A stretch of DNA of 64,000 nt from Clitopilus passeckerianus (GCA_944990035.1 CALYLX010000150.1:558001-622000); one strand, 5' to 3'; counted from the stretch's first letter, positions 19,678 through 32,157 are shown. The notes: generated from the letters alone by a model not told the origin. Made by a program: numbers and translations.

Positions 19678-22242
19678 ATGTCTCGGAAAGAGAAGTCGTC
19701 CTTCGATAAAGAAAGTGACAGCATCCCCAGCCCCACTCACGTAGAAGCTGTCCCTGGGGACTATGTCGTTTTCGAGGACTATTTACACTATGCTGCTATT
19801 CAAAGGCGTGACGAGAAACTGGCCGATGGGGTCGAACAGCCTGAAACTCATGGATGGTTCCACAACTTATCGAGACACAAAGGACCTAATGTTGACGTCG
19901 ACGTCAGCCATATCGATTCAAAGACCATGAACCATTCGATGACACCAACGGAGGCCGAGAAAGCAGAGGCTTTACGAGCGCTCCGAACGGCGACCTGGAT
20001 GTCAGTCTTCTTCTTGATCACGACGGACATACTAGGTCCTTTCAACGCGCCATACGCCATTTCTCAAGTTGGATGGGTACCAGGTAGGCTGCTCTCGTTC
20101 GTCTCAATCAATCGTTGTTCACAGTCATCGTTTGCAGGCGTTATTCTGTATTTCATTAGTGAGCTTCACGTCTTCATGCCTTATAAATCCTGCTGACCAG
20201 ATCTCCTCATTCCAGTGGGTTTGGTTGCTCTCTACACCGGCTTGATCCTTTGGCGACTGTTCATGCGGCTCGACTCTGTCAAGTACCCTCTCAAGACCTA
20301 TGCTGACATTGCAGAGCGTATCTATGGGCCAACTGCTCGCCATGTTTGCACGGTTCTGAGCAGTCTGCAGCTCTTGATCAATGTATGTAATCACTGGTTC
20401 TATGAAGAATTGGCCTACAGCTCAACATGTGTTCTTCAGGTAGCGACGATATGTCTCAGCAATGGCCAAGCCCTGTCACAGATCAGCAAAGGTCATGTAA
20501 GTGCTTCCATGATAAATGCACATGCAGTCACCGATCAAGTAATTCATACAGCTCTGTTTCTCTGTGTGTATCGTGATATGGCCGATTCTCGGTATGATCA
20601 TTGGTCAAATCCGTACGCTGAAGGTGTGTCCTATGATTTACCCGGTCCGCAGGATTTTGATCCTTCTGCCGTAGAACTATGGCTGGCTGGCCAACAGCGC
20701 TGTCTGGTCAGTTCTCCGACTTTCGCTCACTAACAATTCCTTCATTGAAACTCTTTACATTTCAGGATCAACTTGCTCATAATCTTCATCACTATGGGTG
20801 TTGTGGCGCATAGTGATCCCAATTACGAAGCCGCCAAAAAGTCTCTTGGGGTAGACAAAGGACCGGTCACTACGGAGGCTTTTGTTAGCCTTCCGCTTTA
20901 TTCCAAAGTAAGTTGAACCCAGAGACACAATTCCAATCAAATTTAAGATCTCGCATAGGTTAATGGTATCATGAATATGGTGCGTACATGGCTGCCCAGG
21001 ATGGATCAAGCTGACGGCTGAGCAGGTTTTTGCCTACGGAGGAGCAATGATTTTCCCTGAAATTGTTCGTATTCTCCGATCTTTGCTCCCTCAGCCTTGA
21101 TTAACGAGGGTATTTAGATGGCAGAAATGAGGCGGCCAATGGATTTCTGGAAAGGAATGGTGAGCATCAATCCTTTGTACACAAACTTGAAGCTGACAGT
21201 CGAAACAGATATGTGCTCAAGCCCTGATATTCTCCGCCTATCTTCTACATGGTTGCTTCGTCTATGTACGTGCTTGTCGTCGCCCTGATTCTCATGATCT
21301 GACCCCGAAATTTCCAGGCCTACCAGGGCCAGTTCACACTTCCGCTCGCCTACCAAGGAATGAGTGCTTATAGCTGGCAAACTGTCGGTGAGCAGCTTTC
21401 TCCGTTCGCTACCTTTGAATCTCAAGGTCTCTTGCGCTACAGGAAATGTATTGTCCCTAATCACTGGGATTATTGCAGCAGGTTTATATGGTAACATTGG
21501 AATCAGTACGTCAGCCAGACAGTCATCACTCTCCGCAATCTGACTGACTGAGTTCTGATAGAGCTGGTCTATATCAACGTTGTCGAGCGTTGGTTCAACG
21601 GGCCTGTGCTGATGAGCCGGAAAGGAAGAATCATTTGGACAAGTACGCTTTTTGGGCGACTACCACTTTCTCTGCTTACCAAAACACTCTAGTAATGGTG
21701 ATTGTTTACTGGGCCTTAGGTATGTACGTTGGCGTTGCCCCAAGATCGTTTGCTGAAGAAATTTGTAGCTTTCGTTGTTGGCTCCGCGATCCCGCAAGTC
21801 CAGACGATAACTGGACTTATCGCCGCCATCAATTCAGCTACACCTTCCCTCCACTCCTACGCTTTGGCTACGATGTCATCACCGATGCAATGTCAGTGGA
21901 TGCCCCGTACGTTCCGGGGAACGGTTCAAAGGGCCGTGTCGATAATTGGAGCCAGTGGTCGCGGTGGAAGAGAGTATGTGAATTCAGCGGTCTCGCCTGT
22001 CGGTGCTAATCGTTGTTCACAGGGACTCTTCTCTGGGCGATGGTACTTCAAACTACTGAATCTCGTTATCGGTTTGGGAGGTCTAGCAATGGCTTGTTTA
22101 GGTGAATTCTTTGCGAGATCGTTGTGAAAATAGTCGTTGATGACCTTTCTCAGGTATGTAGGGTGCTGGAGAATCTATCAAGGCCACTTTCCAGAATGAC
22201 GGAGCGGCTACCTCTTTCGGTTGCAGCTCACCCGTAGCTTGA
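19678..22242 (+). pseudogene. Amino-acid transporter (Aa_trans/AVT family), frame broken
   Basis: A transmembrane amino-acid/auxin permease family member with about eleven helices. The start at 19678 gives a hydrophilic N-terminus of about 130 residues, then 'TATWMSVFFLITTDILGPFNAPYAISQVGW', 'YPLKTYADIAERIYG', 'FAYGGAMIFPEIMAEMRRPMDFWKGM', 'AYQGQFTLPLAYQGMSAYSWQTVG' and 'AFVVGSAIPQVQTITGLIAAI', spread over about 14 exons. Two lesions are visible. At 21830 the frame jumps from 'GLIAAI' to 'QFSYTFPPLL', which fits one missing base, or ten if the usual three residues between them are lost. An in-frame TAG at 22159-22161 interrupts the C-terminus before the conserved 'GAGESI', and the old stop is at 22240-22242. 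Either the gene is decaying or the sequence has errors. Confidence 0.75.
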
Positions 22243-22459
22243 GCGTACAATATACAGCCACCGGATAGTGAATTATTTTTGTTGTATTCGGAATGCGAAT
22301 GTATACTGTTTTACGTTTGTGCGAGATCGGTCGAGTATTGGCCGAAAAACGCGCCTGAACGCGTCCAATGTGATAGGAGCAATTGCCTTTCGGGGAAACA
22401 TATTTTTAATTCTTGACCACCACCGCGTTCGCATATGCAGCTTTTGCATTCAATCTTTC

Positions 22460-25400
22460 ATGACCGTGCACATCAGCAAGAAACGGAAGATTGAACAAAA
22501 TGTCACAGGAGACGTCCTCGGCCAAGTTGTGGCTGATTTTGACCTTGAGATAGGCATTCGGCGAAGACTTGCGGAGGCAGCCGAAGCTAGGATTGCATGG
22601 GCAACTCTATTGCAACAAGGTCTTCGCGAAGGTGCATATCCATGAATTACAACTCGACAGAGTTCCTGAAATTGAGCTTTTTTTAAGGACAAGAAACTTC
22701 TAGCTTGTCTTACAAGAACGTGGCTATAGCAGCACTGGACGCCATCGAGACACCACTGAACCCAATATTCTTTCGTGAACCACTTCCACAGGAATGGGTA
22801 CCAATACCAGCTCCAGTGCAGGCAGCTCATCGTCCTCTACCCAGCTACAAACCCCCACCGAAGCCCGCGAAGCCCTCGTTTCTATTTATCAGGTCGACCG
22901 ACCTTGAATCCTCAAATGCGGAAGGTCTCATTCAAACATACCTTCTCCGTTGCCCGGAATGCCTCCGAACGGCTTTCACCTCACTTCAAGGCCTGTTCAA
23001 CCATGCACGTTTGTCTCATCGGCTGGAATGGGGTACCCATGATGATTGTGTGAGAGCCTGTGCTGTTCTGGATCCAGACCTAGAGGTCAATGCTGGCTTT
23101 GAGGTTGGTCTTGGACCTCATGGTCTCCTCCCCGGTCTTCGCAGTTTATTCAGAATGGCCGTTGGAGGTGAAGAACATGATTCTGCAGCCGCCATGGAAG
23201 TGGATGCTGCAGATGCTACAGACGATCTTCCCTCCTCCTCGGATCACTTCTCTCAAGGACACTAGGGCTGCATGAAGATAGCCCGGCGTTGGCCCAATTC
23301 CTCGGCAAACAAGTTACCCGCAGAGGAATCAAAATATGGGAGGAGGACGTCGTTGACGTCGATACTGATGGAGTTGGGACATCGACTTCAAAGACGGTCC
23401 AGGCAGAGCCCTCTTGGCGGATGCACTATTCCCATCGCAGCGACTTTAATCCCTCTCAGGCCGAAGCCCTCGATGACCCTCCAATAGAGGACACCAATAA
23501 GCAAGGGAGCGAGCACCCTGAGACTAGGTTGTCCAACACCAGCGTTGACGCCCCATCAATTGCGCTGCATGAAGGCGGAAGAAATAGTCGCTTCCACTTC
23601 TCGACACGACTGGTTGTGACGGATCGCAGTTTTTGGATACCCCCAAGTGAGATAGAGATTCACTCTTTCCCTGGAAAGTACGCTAATCACAAGCCTTTCA
23701 TTTAGCTAAAAGAGGAGGGTCAGAGGATACGCACAAATGGATGCTTTCTGTGGATTCACCGGCCTACGTACGTTCATCCCGTAATTGCTACTTTTTCCTC
23801 CTAATAAAGTGCCATTGCTCTAGAGCCACCACGTTTCGACCGTGTTGCACAAAATGTCCGTTTCACCATTCTCAGGCGAAGCTTTCCCTCCCAAAACCGT
23901 GACGCAGCCGCCTTTCGTCATTGTTGGCAGGGCCAGTCAACCGTTTTTGGCCAAGATAGAACTATCTTTTGGCTCTATTGCAGACGTCGCTGGCGAACCT
24001 GTTCCACAAAGGGTCATTCTAGAACACTGGGTCGAGGTCAATTTGAATCCCATCCCTGACGTATACACACTGATTACAATGGTTCTAGTTGGATCTAGAG
24101 AAGGGAAACAATCCCGTTGGTGGAGATGAACAAGTTGTAGATGTTGAACTCGATAAGCGCACTGCCCTTCTACCATCAAGGAAGAACTACACGCCCATTG
24201 GTGCAAGAGCTTTGTGGAATGACGAACATGATAAATCCCAAGACCCGGCCCAAGTTCAAAACAAACCTGGTATGCCGCGATAAGCATGCTGCAACTAGAA
24301 AACAGTACTGAACTTTCCCCCCTCAAGCTTATGTGCTCATCTTGTTGGAACTCTTACAAGAATTTCCCATGACAGCGAAAGGTGAGCAAGCGATTCAACC
24401 ATTTGCTAGGCAACATTCTTACGAGAAATAGACGTCCATCGTAACCAACCTCTTCCGATTTTGCCGTACAAATTAGCCACCACGCCCTACCAGTTCAAGA
24501 ATATGGTCACCGGGAGACGCAAGGCAATTGAGGTGAGAAAGCCCTCGTCTCTATCCACGGTTTACTCAAATGGACTCGAATTAGTGGAGTCGCGCGACCG
24601 TCATCCGAAACGCGTACACGACAAAGGCTGAGGATCCAGCAAATAGTGGCCTCGAATTACCAGTCCTTTCAACTGCAGATGTATTCAGGTGGCTCAGTGA
24701 CGAAGGCCACTTCCTTCGTGCCCCATCTCAAAACCTGACGCGCGGTGCGCTGAAGAAAGATAGCGGCGAGGATACAACGCAAGAGCGACGTTGGTGTGCA
24801 GCTTGCGGAAAACTGCAAAGTCCCGAGAAAGATAACGCCGTCAAGATGGAGAATTCGGAATCATGTCTTCCTCCCTCAAATAGAGACCGAAGAAAACGTT
24901 TCAGAAACGCCCCTTCCTCAGACCTGCGGGTGCAGTGACCGTGATATCCGGACAAGATTTCCCATAGTCAACATCCTCACCAGACTCAAACCCCCAGTGG
25001 TTTCATCCGAGCTGTCATCCCAAGGCCGATTTTCGTCCGTAAAACTACCCACCAACGATCAAATCATCAGAAGCGCTGACCCCCAGCTGACAATGAGTAT
25101 ATGGAAGATTGCTCATTCTCTCAACCTTTCAAATGTGCCTTCTCCGACAGAAAGCGAATTTCCCCTCGGCCAACTTGGAGTTGACCATTCTGCGGTCCAG
25201 TCGACCTTAGGACCACATGCTTTCCTGGCACTAGTACTCAAACCATTTGTTCGAGAACTTGTACAAGGGGGCTTGGAATATTCCGCGAAGACGAAGGAGG
25301 GCTCCACAGATGGTACAAGTTCTAGAAGGAAGAGGACGAACAAGAAACGAGGAGACAAGGTGTTTGACCTTTTGACTCCGACGCAGATATTGAATGGCAT

Positions 25401-25605
25401 CGCTTCACGGGCAACGGAAGCTCGCCAATCCCGAGGAGACATGAAAAACATTGCAATCTATGAACTCCTATCAAGGTTGGGCACCCCTGTGGAAGCTTCC
25501 GGGACACCTGAAGAAATTGCAGAGTCGACTTCTTTGGATAGATCTGTCCATATCAAACCAGAGCCCATAGATATTGATGCTCAGCTGAGCTGTACATATG
25601 ACTGA
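22460..25605 (+). CDS. Zinc-finger and YEATS domain protein (chromatin reader)
   Basis: Predicted nuclear reader of acylated histone lysines. The N-terminal exon (ATG 22460, 'SKKRKIEQN') and a helical segment precede a C2H2-like finger 'CPECLRTAFTSLQGLFNHARLSH'. Then comes a linker 'GLHEDSPALAQFLGKQV', and the YEATS domain: 'RFHFSTRLVVTDRSFWIPP', 'DTHKWMLSVDSP', 'HHVSTVLHKMSVSPFSGEAF' and 'KIELSFG...VILEHWVE'. After it lie a CxxC pair ('WCAACGK') and a helical C-terminus with 'DLLTPTQILNGIA'. The layout recalls YEATS2 rather than Taf14 or AF9. Several introns are needed. Two frame changes (near 23,230-23,260 and 24,830-24,930) are unresolved and may be introns or indels. Confidence 0.8.
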
Positions 25606-25978
25606 GGGGCAATTCTTCCATCCGGAAAGTATGGATGATTAGAACGATGCCTTCGACCCCATCCAACAATGCATATAATCCCTTAGAGATCGCCTCACTT
25701 GCCACCTCTTTATCATCGCGATCATGAAAGCTCCGCGTATCTTTCATCTGCCAGTGGTTCCAGAAGCGCCTCACCTGGCCTCTCATCCGCGGATTTCCCC
25801 TGCGACGACGCTCGCCCTAGACACACTCTTTTTCTCTTGCACCACGTCGACGACCAACCTTTGCGGTGCATTGAAGTTGCCAATAACCATATACAAATTT
25901 AAGGTGCCAACGGGAGAGTATAAAAAGTATCAACAATGAAGATTCCGCCTCAGCGAACCCATTCACTCGCTTCTTACC
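25606..25978. other. Promoter region of the GH128 gene
   Basis: About 370 bp with no supported gene; only short overlapping ORFs. A canonical TATA box sits at its right end. Confidence 0.5.
25919..25927 (+). promoter_or_regulatory. TATA box (TATAAAAAG)
   Basis: A consensus TATA element 60 bp upstream of the GH128 ATG, a normal core-promoter distance for a regulated fungal gene. Confidence 0.55.
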
Positions 25979-27114
25979 ATGACACCAAGCCCACTCTTCT
26001 CAGTCCTCCTGGCAGTGCTGATCCTCACCAACCAAGCCCTATCCTCATCGCAAAACTTTCGCTCCCGACGTCGACATCGACTCTCCGATAGCCCGGTATC
26101 TTCCGCCCATACCAATAATCACACAATTCACGAAACACAAGATGCCTCTCCGTCTAACTCGACTTCCCCTACCTCTTTCAAAATGGCTCCTCTAACACCC
26201 AACGGTATCAAAGCCGGCATCGCAGGCGGTGACGCCTATCCCTACCTCAAAGACCACATCGGGTGGTGGTACGACTGGTCGCCCGCCCCTCCAAACCCGG
26301 TAAACCCACCGCAGTCCCCATGCTCTGGGGCACTGGCAAAGCCGACTTCACAGACGCCCGCCGATTCTCACAATTCAAACAGATCACGCAGGCAGCTACG
26401 AAATCTGGTAGGCCGTCGCCTGCGTATGTATTGGGATACGAGGAGCCGGATTGCCCGACTGGGAGTGGGAGTGCGGGGGTCAGTGTTGGTGAGGGGGTGA
26501 AGTGGTGGGAGGAGTTGGTCGTTCCCCTGGGGAAGAAGGGGACGGCTGTTGGGAGTCCTAGTATGTGCAGTGGGTGTTTTTCGTTGGTTTGATTTGTGCA
26601 GGTGTTGATGAACTTGTGTAGAACAGGCGGACGAAACTTGGCTTAGACAGTTTCGAGATAGGATATCGACGCCCTGGGACTTCACTGCTATCCATGTCAA
26701 CAAGAACAGTCTGAACGGTGTAAAGAAGGACATTGTGAGTTATACTAAGTAAGCCTATTGCATTTGTGCTCATGGTCGATATCTAGGATCACTACTGGAA
26801 AACCTACGGCAAGCCAATCTGGGTCACCGAGTTTGCCTGTGTGAACGGTACGGCCTTTTCCTGCCTCTTTATATTATCCAGACCAATCCAACGAAACAAC
26901 AGATCACAACACGTTCACGCCCTGTACCTCCCAGAAAGAGATTGACCAGTTCATCAATACTATCGTGCCGTACTTCGAATCGGAACCAAGAGTGTACGCG
27001 TATGGATACAGCAATGGGCTAGGGTTAGGGAACGTTTGGCCTTTGACAACAAAAGATTGGAAACTGAGCGCGTCTGGAAAGACGTATCTGCGAGCGATTA
27101 GCAAGTATCATTAG
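25979..27114 (+). CDS. Secreted glycoside hydrolase family 128 (Asl1-like beta-1,3-glucanase)
   Basis: Probable endo-beta-1,3-glucanase of the fungal wall or of extracellular glucan turnover. Signal peptide at residues 1-22 ('FSVLLAVLILTNQALS'), a basic Ser/His-rich linker, then the GH128 barrel starting 'KAGIAGGDAYPYLKDHIGWWYDWSP'. It continues with 'AVPMLWGTGKADF', 'YVLGYEEPDCP' (the GxxEPD motif with the acid/base Glu) and 'KPIWVTEFACV' (the nucleophile Glu), ending 'SASGKTYLRAISKYH'. Introns are short (near 26562-26622, 26732-26787, 26848-26901). In exon 1 the frame breaks at 26286-26289 (CCCC): one extra C would join 'DWSPAPS' to 'KPGKPTAVPML' with no intron, so a missing base is likely. 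Confidence 0.88.
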
Positions 27115-27163
27115 AGCAAGTATGGTTAGGGTATTATACACAATAAAATCTAAGCTTGATGGA

Positions 27164-28496
27164 CTACTTTTCACCTGCCTTGACCTCCTCCTCAAACACT
27201 CTATTCCTCCTCTCCCCCTCCTCCGTGACCTCATGGGTGAGCCTGTCCACCACCTCACCTCCCTTGCCTTCCTCTCTCCTTGGTGCATCCGGATCCCTCA
27301 ATCTCCACCCCAACCTCTGCTTAACCATGCCCACGTACCCACTCTCACTGACACTACTCCTCGCCACCACCTCCATCCTCTTCCTTTCCTCGCTCCACCT
27401 CTCCCACACATGCGCTGGCGCGCCCGTCCTCGCTCTCCTCCTCGTCCTCTCCAGGACCTCACCCCTCCGTTCGCGTTCGAGTTCACGTGTTTTATTGACG
27501 ATTTTATTACGTCGAGCTGCCTTGACTGTTTTCAAGACCTCAGGAGAGGGAGGTGTCGCCTTCCGAATATGATCCCGGGCAATAAGGCTCCGAATTTGCC
27601 AAATCGATTCTCTGAACGGGGTAGACCACGCAGGATGCAAAGGGGATGGTGTCCTCCCCTTCTTCCCCTGGGCCTCCTCGCAATAAACCGGCTCATACCC
27701 CCACCCCTTCTCCACACACTCCCTCCTCAACTCTTCCTCCCCCCTCGCCTCCTCTTGCAACATCCGCAACCCCTCCTGCAGTGCCTCCACCCTCTCCACC
27801 CTCCTCCGCCGCCTCTCCATCCTATTCCTATATATCCCCGAAATTTCTTTTGGCTGTGGCTTCATACGAGGCATCGCTGGGAGGTATAAGGAGGAGCGGA
27901 GAATACCACCTGTGAATATAGGTGGCTTGTTCTGCGGGAGGTGTGATGGGTGCCGTGGATTGAGTAGGGGTTCGGAGAGCGCGAGGGTGGCCCATTGGCG
28001 TTTCTCGAGGCGGTGGGTGAGGAGGGAGGAGTATCGTGAGAGGAGAGCGGAGTGGTGTGGGGAGGTATGGGAGAGCGTGAAGTAGGTTTGGAACTTTTAG
28101 TGGAGGTTAGTCTCTAGGTGAAGAGAAGTAGGCAGAAAACACAGACTTTATACCCCAACTCTAACGCCTTCACCGTCTTCTCCGTCCCTGTCAAATGCCT
28201 ATTCTTTCGAACAAGCTCTCTCATTCTTTGCCTAATCTACACCTTGCCCTCGTCAGCAAACCCATCTTCCCTCTGATTTACCGAAGAAAGCAACTTACAA
28301 CGCCATCAGGTGGCCCTCTCAACAAGCCCCGATAGAGTCCCCAAAGCGTCGGTATCCTATGCGCGGCAAGGTGCCAGAATGGGACTCGAGGTCTGACTCT
28401 TCGCAGAGGTGATACTAGACCAGCTAGGTTTGTCCGGAAAGCATGTGAAGCTGGAGGCGGTTGATATGATGTTGAATGTGAAATAGAGGTCTCCAT
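27164..28496 (-). CDS. LYR-motif (Complex1_LYR) protein, likely mitochondrial
   Basis: The N-terminal exon (ATG 28496) ends with 'RIPTLWGLYRGLLRGPPDG', a typical LYR motif. It is followed across an intron by 'IRQRMRELVRKNRHLTG' and 'KTVKALELGYK', the second and third helices of the domain. LYR proteins bind acyl-ACP and assist Fe-S transfer or respiratory-complex assembly in the matrix. The rest is a long, very basic and Arg/Glu-rich helical region ('RRRRVERVEALQEGLRMLQEEARGEE') with no named domain, much longer than the about 90-residue LYRM proteins. The 3' end lies only 49 bp from the convergent GH128 stop. The exact member cannot be named. Confidence 0.75.
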
Positions 28497-28644
28497 AGTG
28501 TAGGTTTAGTTAGTGAAGGTCCAGAGACATTCGAATATGTGAAGCAAGATGACGGTCAAGAGCAAATGATGCGCTCGGCACTTTTAGTCGAGCCGAAATA
28601 GCAAGCCAATATCATAATTATTCAACATATATAACTAAATACTC

Positions 28645-30052
28645 TCAGTAGAGATACGGAACAATCCTCCACCTAACCAACTTTTTATACTCCTCCCAAT
28701 CGTCACCATACTTTTCCTTGCACAGGGCATCATCCCTAATCTGCCTATGCATCAACAACACCGCAAAATACACCACATAGAAATAAGTAATGGGTGTATC
28801 TCCTCCGGTGGTCAAGCACCAGGCCAAACCCATGAGCAAGTCACCAAGATAGTTGGGGTGACGCGAGCGACCCCACCATCCAGAGGTGATGAGCTTGGTG
28901 CCACGCTTGGTCGCCATGAAGGTCAGGTTCTTTGGGTTATTTCCCCTCCTAAACTCATTCTTCTCCCCATTCGACGCGCGGAAAATATAATACCCAGCCA
29001 AATTAACCAACACCACCGCCGCAGCCCTCACCGGGCCCAGCTCAACATGGTGGAACGCCAAATAGCGTGCCTGGAGCGAGTACGTGAAGGGCACCCAGGC
29101 GAGGTCGCCGATGGAGAGCATGTACCCGAAGCCGTCGGTGGTGATGTCCATGGTGGTGAAGATGGCGGGCTCGTTGTACATGGCGTCGAAGACGTACCAC
29201 GCTTGGAAGGCGTTGATGAGCCACATGGAGTCGGTGACGGCGTGTAGGCCACCGTTGCGCACGGCTTGCTCGCAGAGACAGGAGAGGTTGATGAGGACCC
29301 AGAGGATGAGACCCGGGCGGAGCTCGTTGAAGGATTTGAGGTCAAAGGTGCCGAAGGAGAAGGGGTTGAGTTCGCGGCCGATGAAGAACTGTGAGTTGGG
29401 GGTTAGTATTGGGAGGAGAGCCACGTGGAGAAAACGCACGTCGTAAATGGGGTTCCAGGAATTGCCACCTAGAGCAAGGAGCGCGCCTGAACGGAAGGAG
29501 ACGGCGTAACAGAGAAAGGCTTGGAAGAAGGACATGGCAATAGACGCGGTGACGAGGCCGAGCCATTTGTCGTAGATGAAGGACAGAGATTCAGGGCCGA
29601 AGCGGTAGATAGTGCCAGCAGCGAGACCGAGAGCGAGGAGGAACGTCGAGGTGGCTTTTCTACGGGTCAGTAAGTGTGAGGCCCAAGCTTAATTGCAACT
29701 AACCATTGATTTTATACATCTTCTTCTCGCCGGTCCTCATGGTGGTTCCTTGGACGTAGTCTCCGGGGAGAATGAACCAACTAACCAAGCAGAAGGCATA
29801 CCACGCAAGGTAGTACAACGCAGCCTCTGTATCCCAGAGCCCCTTCCACCAGTCAGGGTCTTGGAGAGTCAGCTGAACGCGTGTTGGGATGTCCTTGAGG
29901 ACGTCTAGGGGAATCTGGCATTGGTTGTGCTCTGAGCACGCGAAAAAGAGGGCATAGATGGTCGAGGGAACGAGGATTGTAATTGCGAGAGCACCTGGTG
30001 GACCAAGGAACTCGTAATGAGCAGTTCGCTGGTTCAACTCTTGTTTTGACAT
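28645..30052 (-). CDS. ERG24: Sterol C-14 reductase (ERG4/ERG24 family)
   Basis: ER membrane enzyme that reduces the C14=C15 double bond of sterol intermediates with NADPH in ergosterol synthesis. Three exons. Exon 1 starts 'MSKQELNQRTAHYEFLGPPGALAI' and ends 'MYKIN'. Exon 2 begins after the AG near 29653 ('ATSTFLLALGL') and ends 'WNPIYD'. Exon 3 starts 'FFIGRELNPFSFGTFDLKSF' and carries 'LCEQAVRNGGLHAVTDSMW', 'TFMATKRGTKLITSGWWG' and the family signature 'GRSRHPNYLGDLLMGLAW', ending 'WEEYKKLVRWRIVPYLY'. The N-terminal 'EFxGPPGA' favours ERG24 over ERG4. Divergent from the coiled-coil gene, 203 bp between starts. Confidence 0.88.
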
Positions 30053-30255
30053 GGTTGGGAGTGACGAAGGAGGTGACTGCTATTTATGGCAATTCAATAA
30101 AATAGAAATCGAACGATTTGGTCGGCCAAGTTGGACTCGTACGACTGTGAAGCTATTCTGAGGGATAGACGATGAGACCGTAGTACCACCGAGTCATCGG
30201 AGGAACATAAGGTAACCTCTCAGTTTGGCAACTCCAATGTCTTCTCTCTGCGGTC

Positions 30256-31711
30256 ATGTTGGCACAGAGACTCAACGAACTCGCGCAAGCACATTCAAGA
30301 AACCTCTTAACGTGAGTCTCTTATTGCTGCTCAAACGAAACCCACAACTGACTCTGCTCAGGGATGAAGAATACAGAATCTTACGGCAAAATGCATTCGA
30401 ATCAGATCTCAAATCTCCAGTCGCCGTGAACCCAGAACAACTGACGATTCCCCAGTCACCGACTCCAGTCAAACTAGGCTTCCTACCACGTCTAACAAGG
30501 AAAGCCTCGTCCTTCTTCTCACCAACCAAACCTCCCTCCCTCAACCGTGCCTCCATCCCTTCCTTTCCCCCACCCAAATCCACCAAATCCCCTCACTGCC
30601 CCCTCCCTCCCCTCTACCACCCCAAACACCCTTATCCCCAACTCTCTCCACCCCACTCACGCACCTCCTCGCCTACGACCCTGACGACCCACACTCCATC
30701 CCACCCTCCTCCTCAGCCCTCCTCGCCCTCCTCCAATCCACCCTCGCCGAATCAGACCGCATACTCGAGCACTTTGACCACCTCGAGGAAAAGGCCCGCA
30801 GGGAGCACGGCGTGCGGAGGAGGAACCAGACCCGACTCCGTGCGCGGACGCCAGGTGATGTGAGTGAAGTCCTGGCCGCGGGGATGGGGAGGGGTGCGTG
30901 GAGGGATTATTCCAATCCTAATTCTAAAGGAGAGGAAGAGGATCTACCTGCAACCCTGGTGCACATCATCCCAGAGTTATCCCTCTCCCACTCCCGCTCT
31001 GCTTCTTCCCTCCAAACACCCCTAGCTCACCCAAACCACCAACGACGGAGATCCTCACTTGCGCCCTACGACAGTTATACCTACTCACCCCTCCCTTCTC
31101 CGCGATCTCCACTCGCCCCAGGCTCAGGTGCAGGTCCTATATCTCGTAAACCACCCCCCTCACCAACATCCCCATCCCACACCCATTCCAGCCGTCTTCT
31201 TCTTCCAAACCCTCCCCCATCCCCATCCAAATCGCACACCTCGTCCCTCCGTTCCCTCCTCCGTAAAGCCTCCCTCTCTTCTATCGGGTCAGGATCGGCG
31301 TCGAGAGATCATACGTTCCGATCTACCTCTACGTCGTCGAAGCTTTCTTCGTCGGATAGATCGAGTACTGGCAGTCGGTCCAGGAGTGGGGAGTACGACT
31401 TGGCTTTGGCTCCAGGCGGGGGGATTAAGCGAAGCTTAAGCAGTTCGAGGAGTGCAGGGAACCTCACAAGTCCCACCCCGTCTTCGAACTTGTCCCATCG
31501 CGAACGTGAAAAGAGGGGGTTGGGTGTGGTGACGGAGGGCTGTGCGGCATCCGAGGGTGGTGGGGAGGACGGAGAGGAAGAGGAAGAGACACGAGAGCTA
31601 CGTGAGTTGGGGAGGAAGAAAGAGGATGTGAAGAGGCGGTATGCTGAGAGGATTGAGTTTTTGAGGGCACAGGTTAAGAGTGCTGAGTTGAGGGAGAGGG
31701 TTAGGCGGTAG
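30256..31711 (+). CDS. Ser/Pro-rich coiled-coil protein, function unknown
   Basis: Two exons. ATG 30256 starts 'MLAQRLNELAQAHSRNLL' and a short intron leads to 'DEEYRILRQNAFE'. A Pro-rich low-complexity region is followed by 'LLAYDPDDPHS', a helical 'LLALLQSTLAESDRILEHFDHLEEKARREHG', a long Ser-rich basic stretch and a C-terminal coiled coil 'RKKEDVKRRYAERIEFLRAQVKS' before TAG at 31709-31711. The frame changes by one base in the C-rich part (around 30567-30600, including a CCCCC run), so a base is probably missing or an intron is hidden there. No named domain. The low-complexity content suggests a regulatory or scaffold role, which is only a guess. Confidence 0.6.
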
Positions 31712-32157
31712 CGTTTCCTACCTCAGTGGGCTTGGGTTTCATGCATCATGCAGCATGTTGGATTGCTGTGGTTTTCAGAGGAGCTTTAGGATATACCCTG
31801 CTTGGTTTTGCTTTACTTGGTTTCATGAACTCTCGCATTTGTATATATCATACAAGTCGTCTACACACGCACGTATACCATGGAACAGATACCACACGCA
31901 CGGCCGTACACGTTCACGAACATTTTTATTATGCGTCACATACTAATAATCTATCTGCAAGTACCTCTACCCTTTTTACCAGTGCCTGACCCTGGCCAAG
32001 AAGAAGTTCCGAGTCCAAACCTTGGAGTCGGGGGAGATACTCTCGACTTTGACATCCGGACAGACTAGCCTAGCGTTTCTCCCAGTCCCAAACGTAGCAG
32101 TCGCGCATCGTATAAGCGAAAATTTCGAGCTTTCCCAATTCAAAGGTGTTTTCTAAA
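31712..32157. other. Intergenic region between convergent genes
   Basis: About 450 bp of likely 3' UTR sequence from the coiled-coil and PCC1 genes. Short ORFs only. Confidence 0.5.

Noticed and set aside
4485..27114. A transporter/hydrolase secondary-metabolite or catabolic gene cluster
   Set aside because: The two transporters and the GH128 gene are separated by many unrelated housekeeping genes. No backbone enzyme or pathway regulator is present.
27122..27889. Plus-strand Pro/Leu-rich ORF of 255 codons
   Set aside because: Antisense to the Arg/Glu-rich part of the LYR-motif gene, which has a clear start, LYR motif and consistent introns.
28747..29247. Plus-strand ORF of about 166 codons opposite ERG24
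   Set aside because: It lies antisense to a strongly conserved exon (GRSRHPNYLGD frame). High GC and biased codons open the opposite strand by chance.
29653..29705. A frame break between ERG24 exons 1 and 2
   Set aside because: Using the AG a few bases further on (GAAAAG) gives 'KINATSTFLL' in frame, so no error needs to be assumed.
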